DNA from: Cacajao melanocephalus
Lineage: Eukaryota > Chordata > Mammalia > Primates > Pitheciidae
Assembly: GCA_963573385.1 (NCBI GenBank)
Contig: CAUYLG010075725.1
Coordinates: forward strand, 1 to 64,000
Direction: 5' to 3'
Length of the DNA stretch: 64,000 nt
Each line of letters starts with the position of its first letter. Within the stretch, counting starts at the first letter, position 1. The translations under genes were made by a program, and so were the position numbers. Under the pieces are notes generated by a model, which did no database searches, was not told where the DNA came from, and worked only from the letters and a program-made list of their open reading frames with translations. This document shows, in pieces, positions 13,216 through 28,349 of the stretch.

Positions 13216-14076
13216 AAATGTTCCTCATTATATTGACTAATTATCCTTTTTGAACAATCACATTTTATAGAATTACTCATTAGAAAATTACATTGATGAC
13301 TAATTTCTGGCATAGTGGTCTTCACAAATCCAGACTTTTCCTAGGTTTGGTTAACCCTAATACCAACTAAGATACAACCCTAGAAAGACTGGGACAAGAA
13401 ACAGCCTCAGTTCTATTTCTCAAACCTTTATTTAATAGCAATCCCCTGAAAATTAAGTTTGTTCCCACCAGGAATAAGAAGTTCAGAAATGCTGAAGTAA
13501 AGATTACTATTAGGACTCAGACAATAGGACTGGAGGTTAGGTCTGACTTTATGACTTATTAATATCTTTTTTAGTTTATGCTATGGAAAAATATGGGTAA
13601 TAATACCTCAAAAAAGGTGAAGGGTTATTGAGTAGGCTAAATAGATATATAGCTGTGCATTGGACCAATCAATATATTATGGATTTTCCATGTATAAATA
13701 GATATTTATTTTCTTGAAAATGATGTGAAAGAGACAAACTGGACTTAACAAGAAAGAAGGTGAGGCCATACAAGAAGGAAAGGGTTGGACCAGAAGACAG
13801 TCTGGTTGCCTGTACAGGGAAGATCATTAACCTTCACTAGTTCTGTTTTCATATCTGCATAGTGAGGATACGGGTTTTCATCCTGCTTGTTCAAATAGGT
13901 TGACTTTTTAAATGAGGAAAATACATTAGCGTCTGTGAAAAAAATTTAAATGCATACGTGAATTTTTGCTCTCAGCAATGGTGGGTCAGACAAGCCTCCA
14001 GGCAAGAAAAATAAAAACAAACTAAATAAAATATTTTTAAAAAATCTATTTGAACAGATCTGAGAGTTATTAAGTA
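13216..14076. other. Intron 4 stretch without recognised element
   Basis: AT-rich. A possible MIR trace lies at 13530-13650. No gene. Confidence 0.45.
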
Positions 14077-14597
14077 TGACGGTTAATATTGAGTGTCAAC
14101 TTGATTGGAATGAAGGATGCAAAGTATTGTTCCTGGGTGTGTCTGTGAGGGTGTTGCCATAGGAGATTAACAATGGAGTCAGTGAACTGGGAGATGCAGA
14201 CCCACCCTCAGTCTGGGTGGGCACTGTCTAATCAGCTGACAGCAAGGCTGTAATAAAAGTAGGCAGAAGAGCGTGGAAAGACTAGACTGGCTAAGTCTTC
14301 TGGCCTCCATCTTTCTCCTGTGCTGGATGCTTCCTGCCCTCAAACATTAGACTCTAAGTTCTTCAGCTTTCAAACTCTTGGACTTACACCAGTGATTTGC
14401 CAGCGGCTCTTGGGCCTTTGGCCACAGACTGAAGGCTGTACTATCGGCTTCGCTACTTGTGAGGTTTGAGGACTCAAACTAGCCTATTGTGGAACTTCAT
14501 CTTGTGATTGTGTGAGTCAATTCTCCTAATAAACTCCCATTCACATACACATCTATACTATCAGTTCTGTCCCTGTACAGAACCCTGACTAATTCAC
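14077..14597 (+). mobile_element. MLT2-type (ERVL) LTR, solo
   Basis: About 520 bp running from tgacggttaatattgagtgt to agaaccctgactaattca, with tcctgggtgtgtctgtgagg, gctggatgcttcctgccctc and a polyadenylation-type aataaactccc. These are landmarks of MLT2 LTRs. No internal ERVL sequence adjoins it. Antisense to CAMK4. Confidence 0.8.
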
Positions 14598-15104
14598 TAA
14601 GGAAGAGAAGGATTTAGGAACTAAGACTCAAAAGAGAAGAAAAACCCAGCAAAGCAAACCTGCCATCTGATGCTTCTGCTTTCCTTCTGAAGGCATTTAC
14701 TGATTCCAGTACAGCAGCTGACAGGCTGAGAAAGAAGCTGAATCAAGTTTCTGGCCATTACACTGAGCTAAGGGGACAGAAGTTGGCATTCAGGGTCTGC
14801 CAAGAAAGAGGAGCCCTGGTAAAATGCCCTGGCTTAAAGTTAAGACCTTCAAAGAGCAAAGCCCTGTGAATAAGACTTGACAAGGAATACACCAGCCATT
14901 AGGAAGCCCAGCTTTGAATTAGCCCAACAGTATTAAAATAATCTGTTTCTTAACCTTGAATGTCTGCCACAACAAAAGAAAATCTGCTTTTTGGTAGATT
15001 TTCTGCCAAAAAGGTAACAGCATTTTAAGTCTCAAATTCTAAAACCTTTTATACATACATTTCTTATTGGAACAAGCCTAAGCAGGCAAGCAAAAACACA
15101 AAAA
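14598..15104. other. Intron 4 stretch without recognised element
   Basis: No gene. A short inverted repeat (AGAAAATCT...AGATTTTCT) lies near 14980-15005. Confidence 0.45.
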
Positions 15105-15450
15105 GAAATGGATCCTTTGCAGGGACATGGAAGGAGCTGAAGGCCATTATCCTTAGCAAACCAACACAAGAACAGAAAACCCAATATTTCATGTTCTCAC
15201 ATTTAAGTGGGAGCTAAATGATGAGAACACACGGACACATAGAGGAGAACAATACACATTGGGGCCTTTCAAAGGGTGGAAATTGGGAAGATGGAGGGGA
15301 TCAGGAAAAATAACTAATGGATTAGTGCATATTAGGTTTAATACCAGGGTGATAAAATAATCTGTACAACGAATCCCCATGATACACATTTACGTATGTA
15401 ACAAACCTGCAAATGTACCTCTAAACAAATAAAGAAAAAAATTCTTTAAG
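15105..15450 (+). mobile_element. L1 3' end, strongly 5'-truncated
   Basis: gcagggacatggaaggagct, tgttctcacatttaagtggg, agctaaatgatgagaacaca, then ataaaataatctgtacaac and an A-rich tail: the ORF2 end and 3' UTR of primate L1. Confidence 0.9.
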
Positions 15451-17442
15451 AAAAATTGATGAAACAAACAAGTGAAAAAATGAAAACAGAAAAAAAGTCC
15501 ATGGCGATTTAAAAAAATGCAAAACTATACTTAGATACTGGAGTTATCTGACAAAAATCAGGGAAAAAACACTTCTGATTTAATTAGAAGACTGTAAGGA
15601 TATTGCTAAATTTGCTGCCTTAAAATACAATCATTTTCAAGGAAAAAAAAGTTGGAAATTTGGTCTTAAAGCAAAACTCACACCATGTCCACAACAATTC
15701 AATGAAAATGATGTTGAGGTTTTAAGAGTTGAGAACAAACCAAGAATGATTAAACAGAAACCTCATGGGAGCTTTCTTCTTCCCATGATGTCCTAACTGT
15801 GCAAATTTATTCATGTTTTAGATTTTTCTTGGGCACAACAAATCATTGATTTTATTCCAAAATTTCTAATAAATTGTCCTATGTAATTTACTATTTAAAT
15901 TCTACATAAAATAGCAGATTCTACTTGGATTCTACGTTTAATTTTTATAAGCATTATAGAATAGATTTTTTGCTAATAAAATACAACCTTTTTGACTATA
16001 ATTGACTCATATGATTATTTCTTCAGCAATTACTCCCTAGTTCATTCATTAGGTACTATTAGAGTCATCATTAGACCAGGAATGAATTCTTATCATCACA
16101 ATTAAATAAATTGGTTTTGACCTAAGTACAAAAAAAGAGACCATATTACTTTTTAACTCTCAAGAAAAAAATCAATACATTGGATAATAATGCAGAATTT
16201 ATTTTCATCTTGATAAAATTTAAAGATAACTGCAGAATTAAGTAACTTAATGGAGAGACCAAGTTCTTATCAGCTAGGGCAATGTTGTAGACAACAACAT
16301 GCAAAGGAAAAGAGTCTATCTTTTAAAACCACTAAGAGTTGAGTGCTTTACTGGCTGTCTGCCATTCTTTAAATGTTTTCTGCTAAATATGAATATTTCA
16401 TCCATTTATCTCTGCAAATGAAATTGATCAATAGCATTTAGTTGTTTCATTTTTAGCTATAGCTAAATTAAATTTCACCCCAAATTCTTTCATGGAAGAA
16501 AGGTTGGGAAGAAGAGAAGTAGATACACTTGATTCCCATTTAACTCAAACCAATAGAGGGAGGTAAGTAAATAGCAAATACTATTATTAGATGATTGCTT
16601 GGGTGTGGCATTCTTGTCCTGCAAATATTTATAATTTAAAAACATGAGATTTCTCTCTGATAGACCATAATTAGCTGAGAAATATGCAAGGTCTCCTTAG
16701 AGAGAGCTCATAACTCCAAAGCCAGCAGGATCTGACTATAAACTGACTCTATCAATGTGCCTAAAGAAGGAAGACATCCATGAAAGAGAGTCAGATAAAG
16801 AGGTGTTTAAAAAGAAGCCATTATAGGCATATTGTGGCAATACCCAAATTAGCCAGGTCAGGAGAGTCTTGCTTGAGATCATGGGAACTTGTGAACAAGA
16901 CTATCCTTATAGTGGATCAGAGCTATCTAAGCTTTATTAGCAGCATAAAGCCACTTCAAATTTGCTCTGAGGTTCAGAGAAGTTAAATAAATTATTCTAG
17001 GTTAGTTATTTATCTCTCAGTTGTAGAGTCAAGTTTCACAACTATGAGTCTTTCAAAAAAAAAAAAAAAAAAAAAAAACAACTGCCACCAGAGCTATATG
17101 TCTTTAGGCTACTGATACTCACTTCCTTCAGCTGACTTATTATTCTCATAATGTGAAAATAATCAAAATGTTATAATGTTTAAAGTTTAATAATCTGTTG
17201 AACCTTCTCTAAGGGAGTTTCAACATGTATATGAACAAAATTCAGATGTATACCTGTTACACATACATATGTAGTTGTGATGAAGCTAGGCCTTTTGCTC
17301 CTTCTCACCTAAAGATCAAAATTTGCACTGGGCAATGTTAAAAAGAGACAGAACCTTTGAAAAACAATGTGAATACTTTTGAAAGCTCTTGAAGAGGCAG
17401 CAAATTTAACTGGGTTGAGTGGGGGCGGGAAGAAACGTACCT
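15451..17442. other. Intron 4 stretch without recognised element
   Basis: AT-rich with no gene. Contains a pure A24 run at 17055-17078, not preceded by any retroposon I recognise. Confidence 0.5.
17055..17078 (+). repeat. A24 mononucleotide tract
   Basis: Twenty-four consecutive A. Expected to be length-polymorphic. Confidence 0.95.
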
Positions 17443-17797
17443 TAGGTTATTTGAGCTGATATTAAAAAACACCATAACCTGTGTGGCTTATACATATCAA
17501 ACATTTATTTCTCACAGTTCTGGAGGCTTTAAAGTCCAAGTACAAGACACCATCAGATTTTGTGTCCGGTGAGGGCCCACTTCCTCACAGAGAGCACCTT
17601 CTTCCTGTGTCCTTACATAGTAAAAGGGGAAAGGCAGCTCTCTAGGGCCTCTTTTATAAGGGCACTAATCTCATTCCTGAGGGCTCCACCCTTATGAACT
17701 AATGACCTCCCAAAGATCTCACCTCCTAATACCATCACCTTAGGGATCAGAATTTCAGCATACAAATTTTGGGGGCACGCAAACCTTCAGACACTGG
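17443..17797 (-). mobile_element. MLT1-type MaLR LTR (minus orientation)
   Basis: Reversed landmarks: taggttatttgagctgatat, atttctcacagttctggagg, gtccggtgagggcccacttc, cctcttttataagggcacta, ctcacctcctaataccatca. This is the only LTR in the window in the same orientation as CAMK4. Confidence 0.85.
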
Positions 17798-18796
17798 CAA
17801 AAGCAAAGGAGTGGTCCTCTCCCAACATATTCAAAACTAATCCCCTTTAGATATCTTTCTCCTCAGAGTCCTTTCATTGTAGCAATTGTTAATTCATTCA
17901 TTCAGCAAATATTTACGGAACATTTGCTGTGATCCAGGCTATATTAATGGTTCCCTCATCTCTTCTGTCTTCATCCTAAACTGCAGTCCATCTGTCTCAC
18001 CCTATTTTTAACCAAAAGTTTTCCATTCATGCATGACTTCTTACCGTTTCTAATATAGCCTACTTTGTCTTCTTTCAATTCTATTCTTTTTTGATTGTCT
18101 GATGAACACAGAAAAAGGCTCTCAAGAGCCCATCAGGACAAATATGGAATTCTCATAAGAGGGCAGGGAAGATGGAAAAACTGTGGAAACATAAAGTTTG
18201 TGTGTCTTGTACAAATAGTTTGCCTATATTATGCTCTGTCAGATTTCCAGGCACACTCCCCACCCCGACTCTCTTCTCCATTCTTCTCCTTTGCTTTGAA
18301 AGATGAACATACGAACAGGAAACCAAAGTGAGCAATAATTGGCTATAACAGACCATGTTTACTTTGCAACATGGAACTCTTTATATGGACTTCTAAAGAA
18401 AGCTTTAGAGTAATAATTTAAAGATTATTGATTTTTATGAGCTTTTGGATCATAACAGAGAACACTTAGAGTACATGTCTAATTTTCTATAATTTTTATC
18501 AAATATTTTCTTAAGATATTTTTATAAATCTTACTATTTACTTTAAATGTAATTTGATTTTAGAAATTCTATTTTTTTATTGAGGAGATAAATGTTTGCA
18601 AAGGTAAATAGATATTATAGTGTTTCTCTTTTTACTCATTAAATGTCTCAAGTTTTCATGTAACTACATCTTACCACTACCCTATCAACAGGTATGATCT
18701 GCCATTATAAAAAGTTTCAGGAGAAATGTCATTTAGATTTTATTTTGGTAGCCAAAAGCAAATCTTTCTGTGGTTATATTTCCAGAATCAACTCAC
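17798..18796. other. Intron 4 stretch upstream of exon 5, next to exon 4
   Basis: No gene. AT-rich, with the exon 4 donor region at its right end. Confidence 0.5.
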
Positions 18797-18879
18797 CTAT
18801 CAAACAGTTCTCCTCCTGTGACGAGTTCTAGGACCAGACTGATTTCTGTAGGGGTTTCAAATATCTCTTTAAGTTTTAT
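18797..18879 (-). CDS. CAMK4: CAMK4 exon 4 (coding; beta4-beta5 and hinge)
   Basis: The 83-nt exon gives 27 codons plus the first two bases of an Arg codon: IKLKEIFETPTEIS, then LVLELVTGGELFD. This is about residues 102-128, with Arg129 split across the junction. It covers strands beta4-beta5, the gatekeeper (Leu of LVLEL) and the hinge, and ends in the GGELFDR motif typical of CaM kinases. The acceptor is ctttccctag and the donor TAG|GTGAGT. Entry phase is 0 and exit phase 2. Exons 4 and 5 together are 156 nt, so they could only be skipped in frame as a pair. Confidence 0.97.
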
Positions 18880-19240
18880 CTAGGGAAAGATATAAAAAAA
18901 AGAGTATCACAAATTTCTTATTCCATCTTTCTTAGAAATAGCTAACACTATGGCTAAAACAACACTCTGCAATAGTAATATGTTGGATCACTGTTAATAC
19001 GGTTTCCTCATTCTTGTATCAGCTAGCTATTTCTCACTCTCTTTCTGGGTTGTTGATTTTATCAGTTACATCATTTTTTTTCAAAGTTCCTGTAAAATGT
19101 GTTTACATTTTTCCTTTTGACAGTTGAAAAATATCTGCCTTAGAAACACTTTCTAACTTTTCTAAAACATCCCAACTTCTGAATAGTTCAAAAATCAAAA
19201 ACAACAACAATACAACTTCCTAAACCATTTTGGGCATCAT

Positions 19241-19325
19241 GGTACAAAATGACGATTTCTTCTGGGAATTAGGAACTTGTACTAGAGGTACAAAATGACT
19301 ATTTCTTCTGGGAATTAGGAACTTG
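19241..19325. repeat. 46-bp tandem duplication
   Basis: Two direct copies begin at 19241 and 19287, each starting GGTACAAAATGAC. Over the shared 39 nt they differ at one base, so the duplication is recent relative to the surrounding old repeats. Confidence 0.95.
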
Positions 19326-19674
19326 AAATAAGGGGTCTGAGGCAGTTTAGAGTCTGCCTATATGTAAAGGATACCAATCAATAGCTAAAAAAGTTGTCAA
19401 TGGGTAAAGGAATCCTCAGAAAAGTAGCGGTGACAGTGACTTGATTGAGCATACCACAGTCTTCATCACATTCAGATAATCTAAGCAGTTTTAGATATTT
19501 TTCTCCATATATACGAGAATCTAGTAGCCAGGACTAGTCTACACTTGAGGAAAATTCTACATTGACTTATCTTTGGAAAAAAGAAATGGATAATGTAAAA
19601 GTGGTGATTGAGTGTGGGAGATTTTATTAACTGCTTACCCAAAGCCCTTTTCTCCCTAGTTTAATAAATAAACA

Positions 19675-20147
19675 GAACTCCAATTTGTTCAGAGAAGCAA
19701 GGTGTCTAGCCCCAAATTGTGGATCATGAATGGTCTCAGCCACTAATTTCATAGCCTCCATACAGTTAAGGGTAACCTTGTGACCAGCTCCAGCTAATGA
19801 AATTTGAAGAGACTTCTGCTGCCACAGTTTCTGAGAAAGGTTTTACTCTTCTAATGAGAATCTGTAGCTGAGATCCTACCCTCTTCTTCCCATTTTGAAT
19901 ATAGACATGATGACTTGTAAAAATTGTAAAGCAGCCATGTTAGGCCCCCCAGGAGGGATAAAGGTGAGGATGAAAGTCAACTGGCAGAACCACGGATGGT
20001 GTCTGGGTTCTGGATGGCAGCGCTGAGGAGCTGAGCCAGAGCTAAAAACTGCCTGATTTCTGTTGCTTGCAACATATGAAAAATATTTGTTTAAATTATC
20101 CTATTCAAGTTTTCTGCTATTTATAGCTGAATGCTTCCCTAACTTGT
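19675..20147 (+). mobile_element. Old MLT1-like MaLR LTR
   Basis: ccttgtgaccagctccagct, aatgaaatttgaagagactt, ctgctgccacagtttctgag, agcagccatgttagg and gctatttatagctgaatgct follow the order of the diverged MLT1 subfamilies. Antisense to CAMK4. Confidence 0.55.
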
Positions 20148-20334
20148 ATGTTAGGTTTTGAGCACTTTGCCTTGAGCCTAAGCAGGACATCACAGCTTCC
20201 TCAGAAAGATGGGCAAAAATGCTTTCTTGAAGTAGATGGCTTAATTCATAAAAACAACTTGTAACCTAGAAAATGATTTTGTTCTTTTTTACTTCATCAG
20301 TTCAAGAAAGCTTTTTACTAAATCTTACCATCAG

Positions 20335-20361
20335 AGGCTTTGTCTTGTCTAGACAAAGCCT
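20335..20361. repeat. Perfect 11-bp inverted repeat, 5-nt loop
   Basis: AGGCTTTGTCT, loop TGTCT, AGACAAAGCCT. Intronic, about 480 bp downstream of exon 3 in the CAMK4 transcript. Confidence 0.9.
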
Positions 20362-20843
20362 GAAGCAGAGCTTCTGAGGACATTTTATTTTCTGCATTCA
20401 AGTACATCATTTATTTGCATCTTCACATTGTTCTTGAAGCAGACCTCTCTCAAAGCAGACTGAAATGACTTTGGAAAGCAATGTATTTTCTTCACAGGCT
20501 TTTTCAGTAATGGAAAATTAATAAGATAGGCACAAAAAGAAGGAAAAAGCCAGTGTTTTATTAGACCAAAAGAAAACTCTTTGATTTTTATCCTTTTATA
20601 CATGAAAATAAAGATGGTGTATATTGCTAATCTGTCTATTTTGGAACTTTTCTAGAGGTATTACTTGTAAGACTTATTCAGCCAAAGATTGAAAATGTGA
20701 TGAGATGAAGGCAAGAGCTAGGCCATGGTAGCTATCAGTGGTGGGAGAATCCCCTTCTCATTATCAGCATGGACAGTGAAGGACAAAGATCCCTTTCTCT
20801 AGCTCTGGAAATCATTTGAAATAGTAGGTTAAAAACCACTTAC

Positions 20844-20906
20844 AATGTTTGGATGTGAGAGACGAAGAAGAACTCCTATCTCAGTTCTTACGATTTTTTT
20901 GTCCAC
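20844..20906 (-). CDS. CAMK4: CAMK4 exon 3 (coding; alpha-C helix)
   Basis: The 63-nt exon encodes 21 whole codons, VDKKIVRTEI then GVLLRLSHPNI, about residues 81-101. It forms the alpha-C helix and the following HPNI turn of the kinase N-lobe. The Glu in RTEIG (about Glu89) aligns with the helix-C glutamate that pairs with the ATP-site lysine of exon 2. The acceptor is ttgccttttag and the donor ATT|GTAAGT. Both phases are 0, so the exon is a skippable in-frame cassette. An internal GTAAGA at 20891-20886 resembles a 5' splice site. The upstream intron is about 34.1 kb and the downstream intron 1964 bp. Confidence 0.97.
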
Positions 20907-23084
20907 CTAAAAGGCAAAATAAAAGAGATAAACTGAAAGAAACTCCCCGCTTCATTGTAGCAGAGAAACAGCAATAATTACCTGGGTGAGTCAGGCAATT
21001 GACAGAACCTAATTCCTTAGCTTCTGTGTATGTGTGTCTCCTTCCTCTCTTTCTGTTTCAGCTACACGTCCTTTAGCTCTGCTTCTGACATAAGATAGAG
21101 CCAAGAACTAGTACAAATCACAGCTTTTCAGGCTCCTCACACGGCATCTTCCCCACTTTCCTATCAAAAGTCATCACTATCATGACTAATGCCCAAGTAC
21201 ATCTCAATCTATCCTTCTTCCTTGTCTTCCTTTCTCATATGGAATTCTCTGTCTAAACCCCAATGGAGCCGTCAATCACTTCACCTGTCCTTCTCACACA
21301 GATGTAGCACACAACCCAACCTACCCAACCCGAATATCCTGTTCCCTGGCCATTGTGATAGGGTCAGGAATATTCACCAGACCAAGTTATCCCAGTCAGG
21401 AGCCTCTCCAGAAATGCTGCTAAAATAATCAAGAAAGAGTTATTCCATCTTTCTCTGAAATCATGAGAGCAAAAGAGGATAGAGTCTGCTGCTAATAGTG
21501 AACAATTTTGATACCATATGTGACCACTTTATTAAAATGAGGCCAACAAAGGAAAAAACACTGCTGAGTTATAAAGAAAGAGGACTGTTGATATAATTTA
21601 ATGCCCTGGATTCAGTTATGCTAGTTTGCCCTTTGAATTTCTAATTATATGAGCCACTACATTTCTTTTTTCTGCTTAAGTTATTCAGTTAGTTTCTATT
21701 ACTTGCCATGAAAGAATCCTAGTTAGTTCACCACTTGGTCTCTATGTTTGAGACAATGACAGTTTAGTTCAGGATATTCCAAAATTAGGGATAGTCTCTC
21801 TAGCCCAATGATTGACTCCTTTAATTACAATAAGCTGGCATTTCAGAGCTCTAAAAGTTATACAGTAAACATAAAGGTTTTAGTGTCTTCCTCTCCAACA
21901 AAATTTATCAAAACAATTAATAGATATAATACTTGGACTCTTATTATGGTTTCTACCATTTGAGCTGTCCTGAACCCTTGAACTAGCAAGTTTACATGGT
22001 TTTGGAAATGAAGAAGTTTGTGTGCAATTCACAGCCAAACTCTGTGGGCATATCCAAGAGACTGCTTCAAATGGGAAATGAGTTTGTCCCTTTTGGTTAC
22101 TTCCCCTGAGAAAGAAAGCACTGGTCTCAGGAGAAATCCAATTGCATGTCAATGGTGATAACCAATCACAACTTTCAAGATGACAAAGAACAACACCCTG
22201 TTATTTAATTTTCATTCTCTAATGAAAACATTAACCAACAAGGATGCAATATTTAAAAATAAAAATGGAATGAATACTCAAAGGACTTTTTCAAACTTTA
22301 TAGGTTCTTTTTCTTGGTTGCAGGGTATAAATATATTTTACATTTATTTTATCTGGAAAATATAATTTTTCCAGACCCTAAAGTACCTCATTTAAAGAAA
22401 ACAGTCACCATTTCTAAATGTTTTCAGTTTTTATGAGATGGAAAAATGTTTACAAGGAGATCTTAAGGGGTTCCCAGCCCAATTAGAGATTTCTCAAGAA
22501 TTTATTTCACCAGTATACACAACAAAACATTAAATAGCCATATAGTCATGGTAAGGCCTCTTAAACTACACTAAAAGTTTTGGTCATTCATGCAGGCAAT
22601 CAAGAGGCTCGAGATGTTTTAATACATTCTTGCTAAAGAAAGTCAAGCTATTAAAATCAATTTGCAATACTACAAAACAAAAATATATTTTACTTTTGTC
22701 GTTTGGATGCCAGTCTGTGCAACCCAGCATACTTCTTAAAATATTTATAAACATCCCACATAAAATGCAACATCAGCTATAAATTCTTAGAGAAGAGAAT
22801 GAATATATGATCTATGCATTTTAATACCTGACAGTTAAAAGGCTGTTACATAAGAGGGAAGACTCACTGTGAGCAGAGAAAAGCAAGTTGCTAAGAACCT
22901 AACTTTAGTGACTGTACATCAAAGTGATAGGCTCTGGAGCTTTTGCAGCAAAGGAGTAAAGAAAGACACACATGCTGATACAGCCAGTGCTCTCTGACCC
23001 GAGAACTTTGGAGGCTGCTTCAGCAGTCTTCCCTGGACAATAAACCATAGCTACTCTGCATGATTCAGACTATCTATTGACCAA
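20907..23084. other. Intron 2 stretch without recognised element
   Basis: Mixed AT-rich sequence. No gene or nameable repeat seen. Confidence 0.5.
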
Positions 23085-23500
23085 AACTCTTTCAGTTGCA
23101 AGTAACAAACACTCAGCTCAAACTCACATAAGTCCCAAATGGTAATTTATTGGCACATGTAACTGGGAAGTCAGAGTAGATCTATCTGCAGACATAACAA
23201 AATCTAGAGGTTCGGACTCAAATAATCTCTCTCTCTCTCCCCCTGTGCATGTTTGTGTCTCTGTCTCTCTGTCTCTCCTTTTCAAATGGCATGAAACGTG
23301 GCCACAGAAGCACCAAGCCTGTATTTCTCAGGCTCATATTTCTAGGATGAGAGAGATGCTCTTTTTCAACATCTATCTAATCTTAAATAGTATTCTCATT
23401 AGCCTTGCTTGATTTATGTACCTACTGCTGGATGTAGGAGACATATAATCATGACAAGGCCAAGAATGAATCATAAGCACTCTCCTTTGACCATGGTTGA
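23085..23500. repeat. Probable old interspersed repeat, family not assigned
   Basis: ctttcagttgcaagtaacaa, actcagctcaaactcacata and ggtaatttattggcacatgt are wording I associate with a common genomic repeat whose family name I cannot give. Includes a CT-rich microsatellite at 23227-23277. Confidence 0.45.
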
Positions 23501-25558
23501 GGGAGATGGCAGGCTTAGTTCTCTCAAAGAATGAATGTTATCAGACACTGAGGACTCCCTTATTGTTTGCTTTTAGTGTTTGTTTCTTTCCTTTTACATT
23601 TGCATAAGATCCTGATCTATTACTCTCTCAGTTTCTTCCATGTCCCAGACTAAGCAGTCAATAATAATTATTAATTCATAACAACTCTTGCCATCAGTTG
23701 ATTTAATATTCAAAGTTTTGACCACTTACCAGTAACCCAAATGGGCCCTACCAAACAGCAATTTAGAATTTTGCCTAGAAACTCTTTTGAATCCATACTG
23801 GAAAGCTGATATAGGCGCAATCACTTAGCTGGTGAACAAACCTAGCAGGGTACATACTTTTGTACTTCAATTCTGCTGTTTTTTCCACTTCTGGGCAGCA
23901 ACCTTGCCAATTGTTTTGATGTCACTAGTGATATAATTTGAGTGAATATAAAGAAGTTTAAGAAAATGATAGCTCTAGCCAGTATGAATGGTTGGAGTAG
24001 AAACTGGGATAAATGATTTACTGAAATCTTTGTGCTTTATGAGATAGAAGAGAATTATAACCTCCACATATTGTCAAAACTTATAAGTCAGAGAATATTA
24101 AAAATATAAAATTTAAAAACCAAAAAATATGTTTTATTGAACTAAAAATTTTAGGATGACTGAGTAAATTCTTTATTTTTCATGTAATGAATGTACAGTA
24201 TACAGTAAGGGTAGGCTAAAATATGTTTTATGTGCTCAGGCCCATGTTAAATAATTGGGTCACAGGAAAAAACAAACAAAATATGGTCCTTCCTACAATC
24301 TAATTTGGGAGATGCATCTCATCTACATAATGTTATTAGAAGACAGTGAAAGACAGTAGAGGAAGAATGCAAGTCACAAACGAATTGTGTTTTAAAAGTT
24401 CCATTGTACAGTGGAAGATCGCTTTTCTGAGTCAATTTCTGCTAATATTCCAACAGTGGGCTTATTCTAAAAGACTTTTGAGGTTACCACTCATTTAAAA
24501 AATCACACTGTTGCTAATACAAAATGAAGAATGTTTTGCTAGAGTGTGCACTGGGTACATGGAAGTGGTGTAGGATGTGGGTTGCTGGTGGCTAATCAGT
24601 GATGTCAGGCAGTCCAATCATGGAGTATAGACAGCACGGTCCAGGAGGTAGTAGAGTGGCAGCACAAGACTCTAAAAGTTATTTCATTTAGTGAAAAAAT
24701 ATACATTTCCTAAAAATTATCGAGCAAGACACAAACACCTATACCAAATAAGAAATGAGAGATCTTTGAAAAAGGGAGGCATTGCTAGAACAGTCAGATG
24801 GCATTGTCAGAGCTCTTGCCTCATCTTTTATTTCAGTTTCTGCAGATGCTATTAAAAAATCTGGATACAGATGTTTTTATCACCACCTTCTCTTCAGGTC
24901 AACAAGGATTTCCTTGCTAATACCAAATAAATGTATTTGTCTTTATTGCATAATGCTTTAAAGAAAATTTTAAGGACACTTAAAAATCTTAATTTGTTCC
25001 TAAGTTAAGATTGTTGTATTAGGATTTCTGTTTCTCACTAGGTTTCTAGGGTTTTTGTAATACAGGGTTCTCCCACTCCCACTCACCCCCAACAGTTTTT
25101 CAGATATTTCTGATCAATGTAAAACGAGATAGTAGAATCCTTTAATTTTTTTCAGATTATATATTTATATTAAAAAAATATTTTCTAATACAAATATGCA
25201 TTCTGAGCAATTTATCTTTTACCATGTTGTGTAGGGCATATTACATGTTGAAATGCCATTTCTTTTTAGTTCTTTGAGAGTTGTTTAAACTCCTAAAATA
25301 CTCAGAACAGGCCAGATTGCAAAAAGTCTGGGCTAGCAAATTTCTAGTAAAATCATTTGCTTTGTATTCAGAATTAATTTTTCTATAAAAACAATTTTTA
25401 AAAATGTAATTATTTTTTCACTATACTCGACACCATCATTTCTCCATTTAAAATACAGTCTCAGGGTGATTTCAGGTCTTTGGGACCCTTTCAGGGTATA
25501 TGCAGGGTTTGCCATTTTCCAATTGCATATCTGAGTGAGGCCAGATTTTTTCCACATA
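23501..25558. other. Intron 2 stretch without recognised element
   Basis: AT-rich. No gene or nameable repeat. Confidence 0.5.
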
Positions 25559-26186
<628 letters not shown>

Positions 26187-26472
26187 TACTTCAAACAAAA
26201 CAACAAATGGCAACAACTGAATGTGAAACTATATAGGAATCATGCTGTGTTCAATTAGGTCAGATAGTAAAGAGATTTGCAAAACAATGACACTCTTCCC
26301 ACTAAATATTTTATATTTTGAAAAGTATAGATATTTTCATTTGTTATTTACGTAAAAATAAAAAATGGGTTTATAGAAATTCAAAATTTAATTAGTAAAT
26401 TTTAAAAATTATCATTTTTAATCTCTCATACAGCAAATATGCATAGCTATTTTTAATTCTCAATAATTTTGT

Positions 26473-28349
<1,877 letters not shown>

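Larger units (their letters stand above)
1511..18796 (-). other. CAMK4: CAMK4 intron 4 (17286 bp)
   Basis: Lies between exon 4 (donor GTGAGT at 18796) and exon 5 (acceptor ending at 1511). Almost half is recognisable interspersed repeats. The largest repeat-poor stretches are 4105-6894, 7801-10499 and 15451-17442. Confidence 0.95.
18880..20843 (-). other. CAMK4: CAMK4 intron 3 (1964 bp)
   Basis: Short intron between exons 3 and 4. Contains a 46-bp tandem duplication and an old MLT1-like LTR. 18880-19240 and 20148-20843 show no assignable element apart from a small hairpin at 20335-20361. Confidence 0.95.

Noticed and set aside
17055..17078. Poly-A tail of a processed pseudogene
   Set aside because: The upstream sequence matches no mRNA or retroposon I recognise, and there is no target duplication.
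20335..20361. Intrinsic terminator or microRNA precursor
   Set aside because: An 11-bp stem is too short for a pri-miRNA, and terminators of this kind do not apply in this genome.
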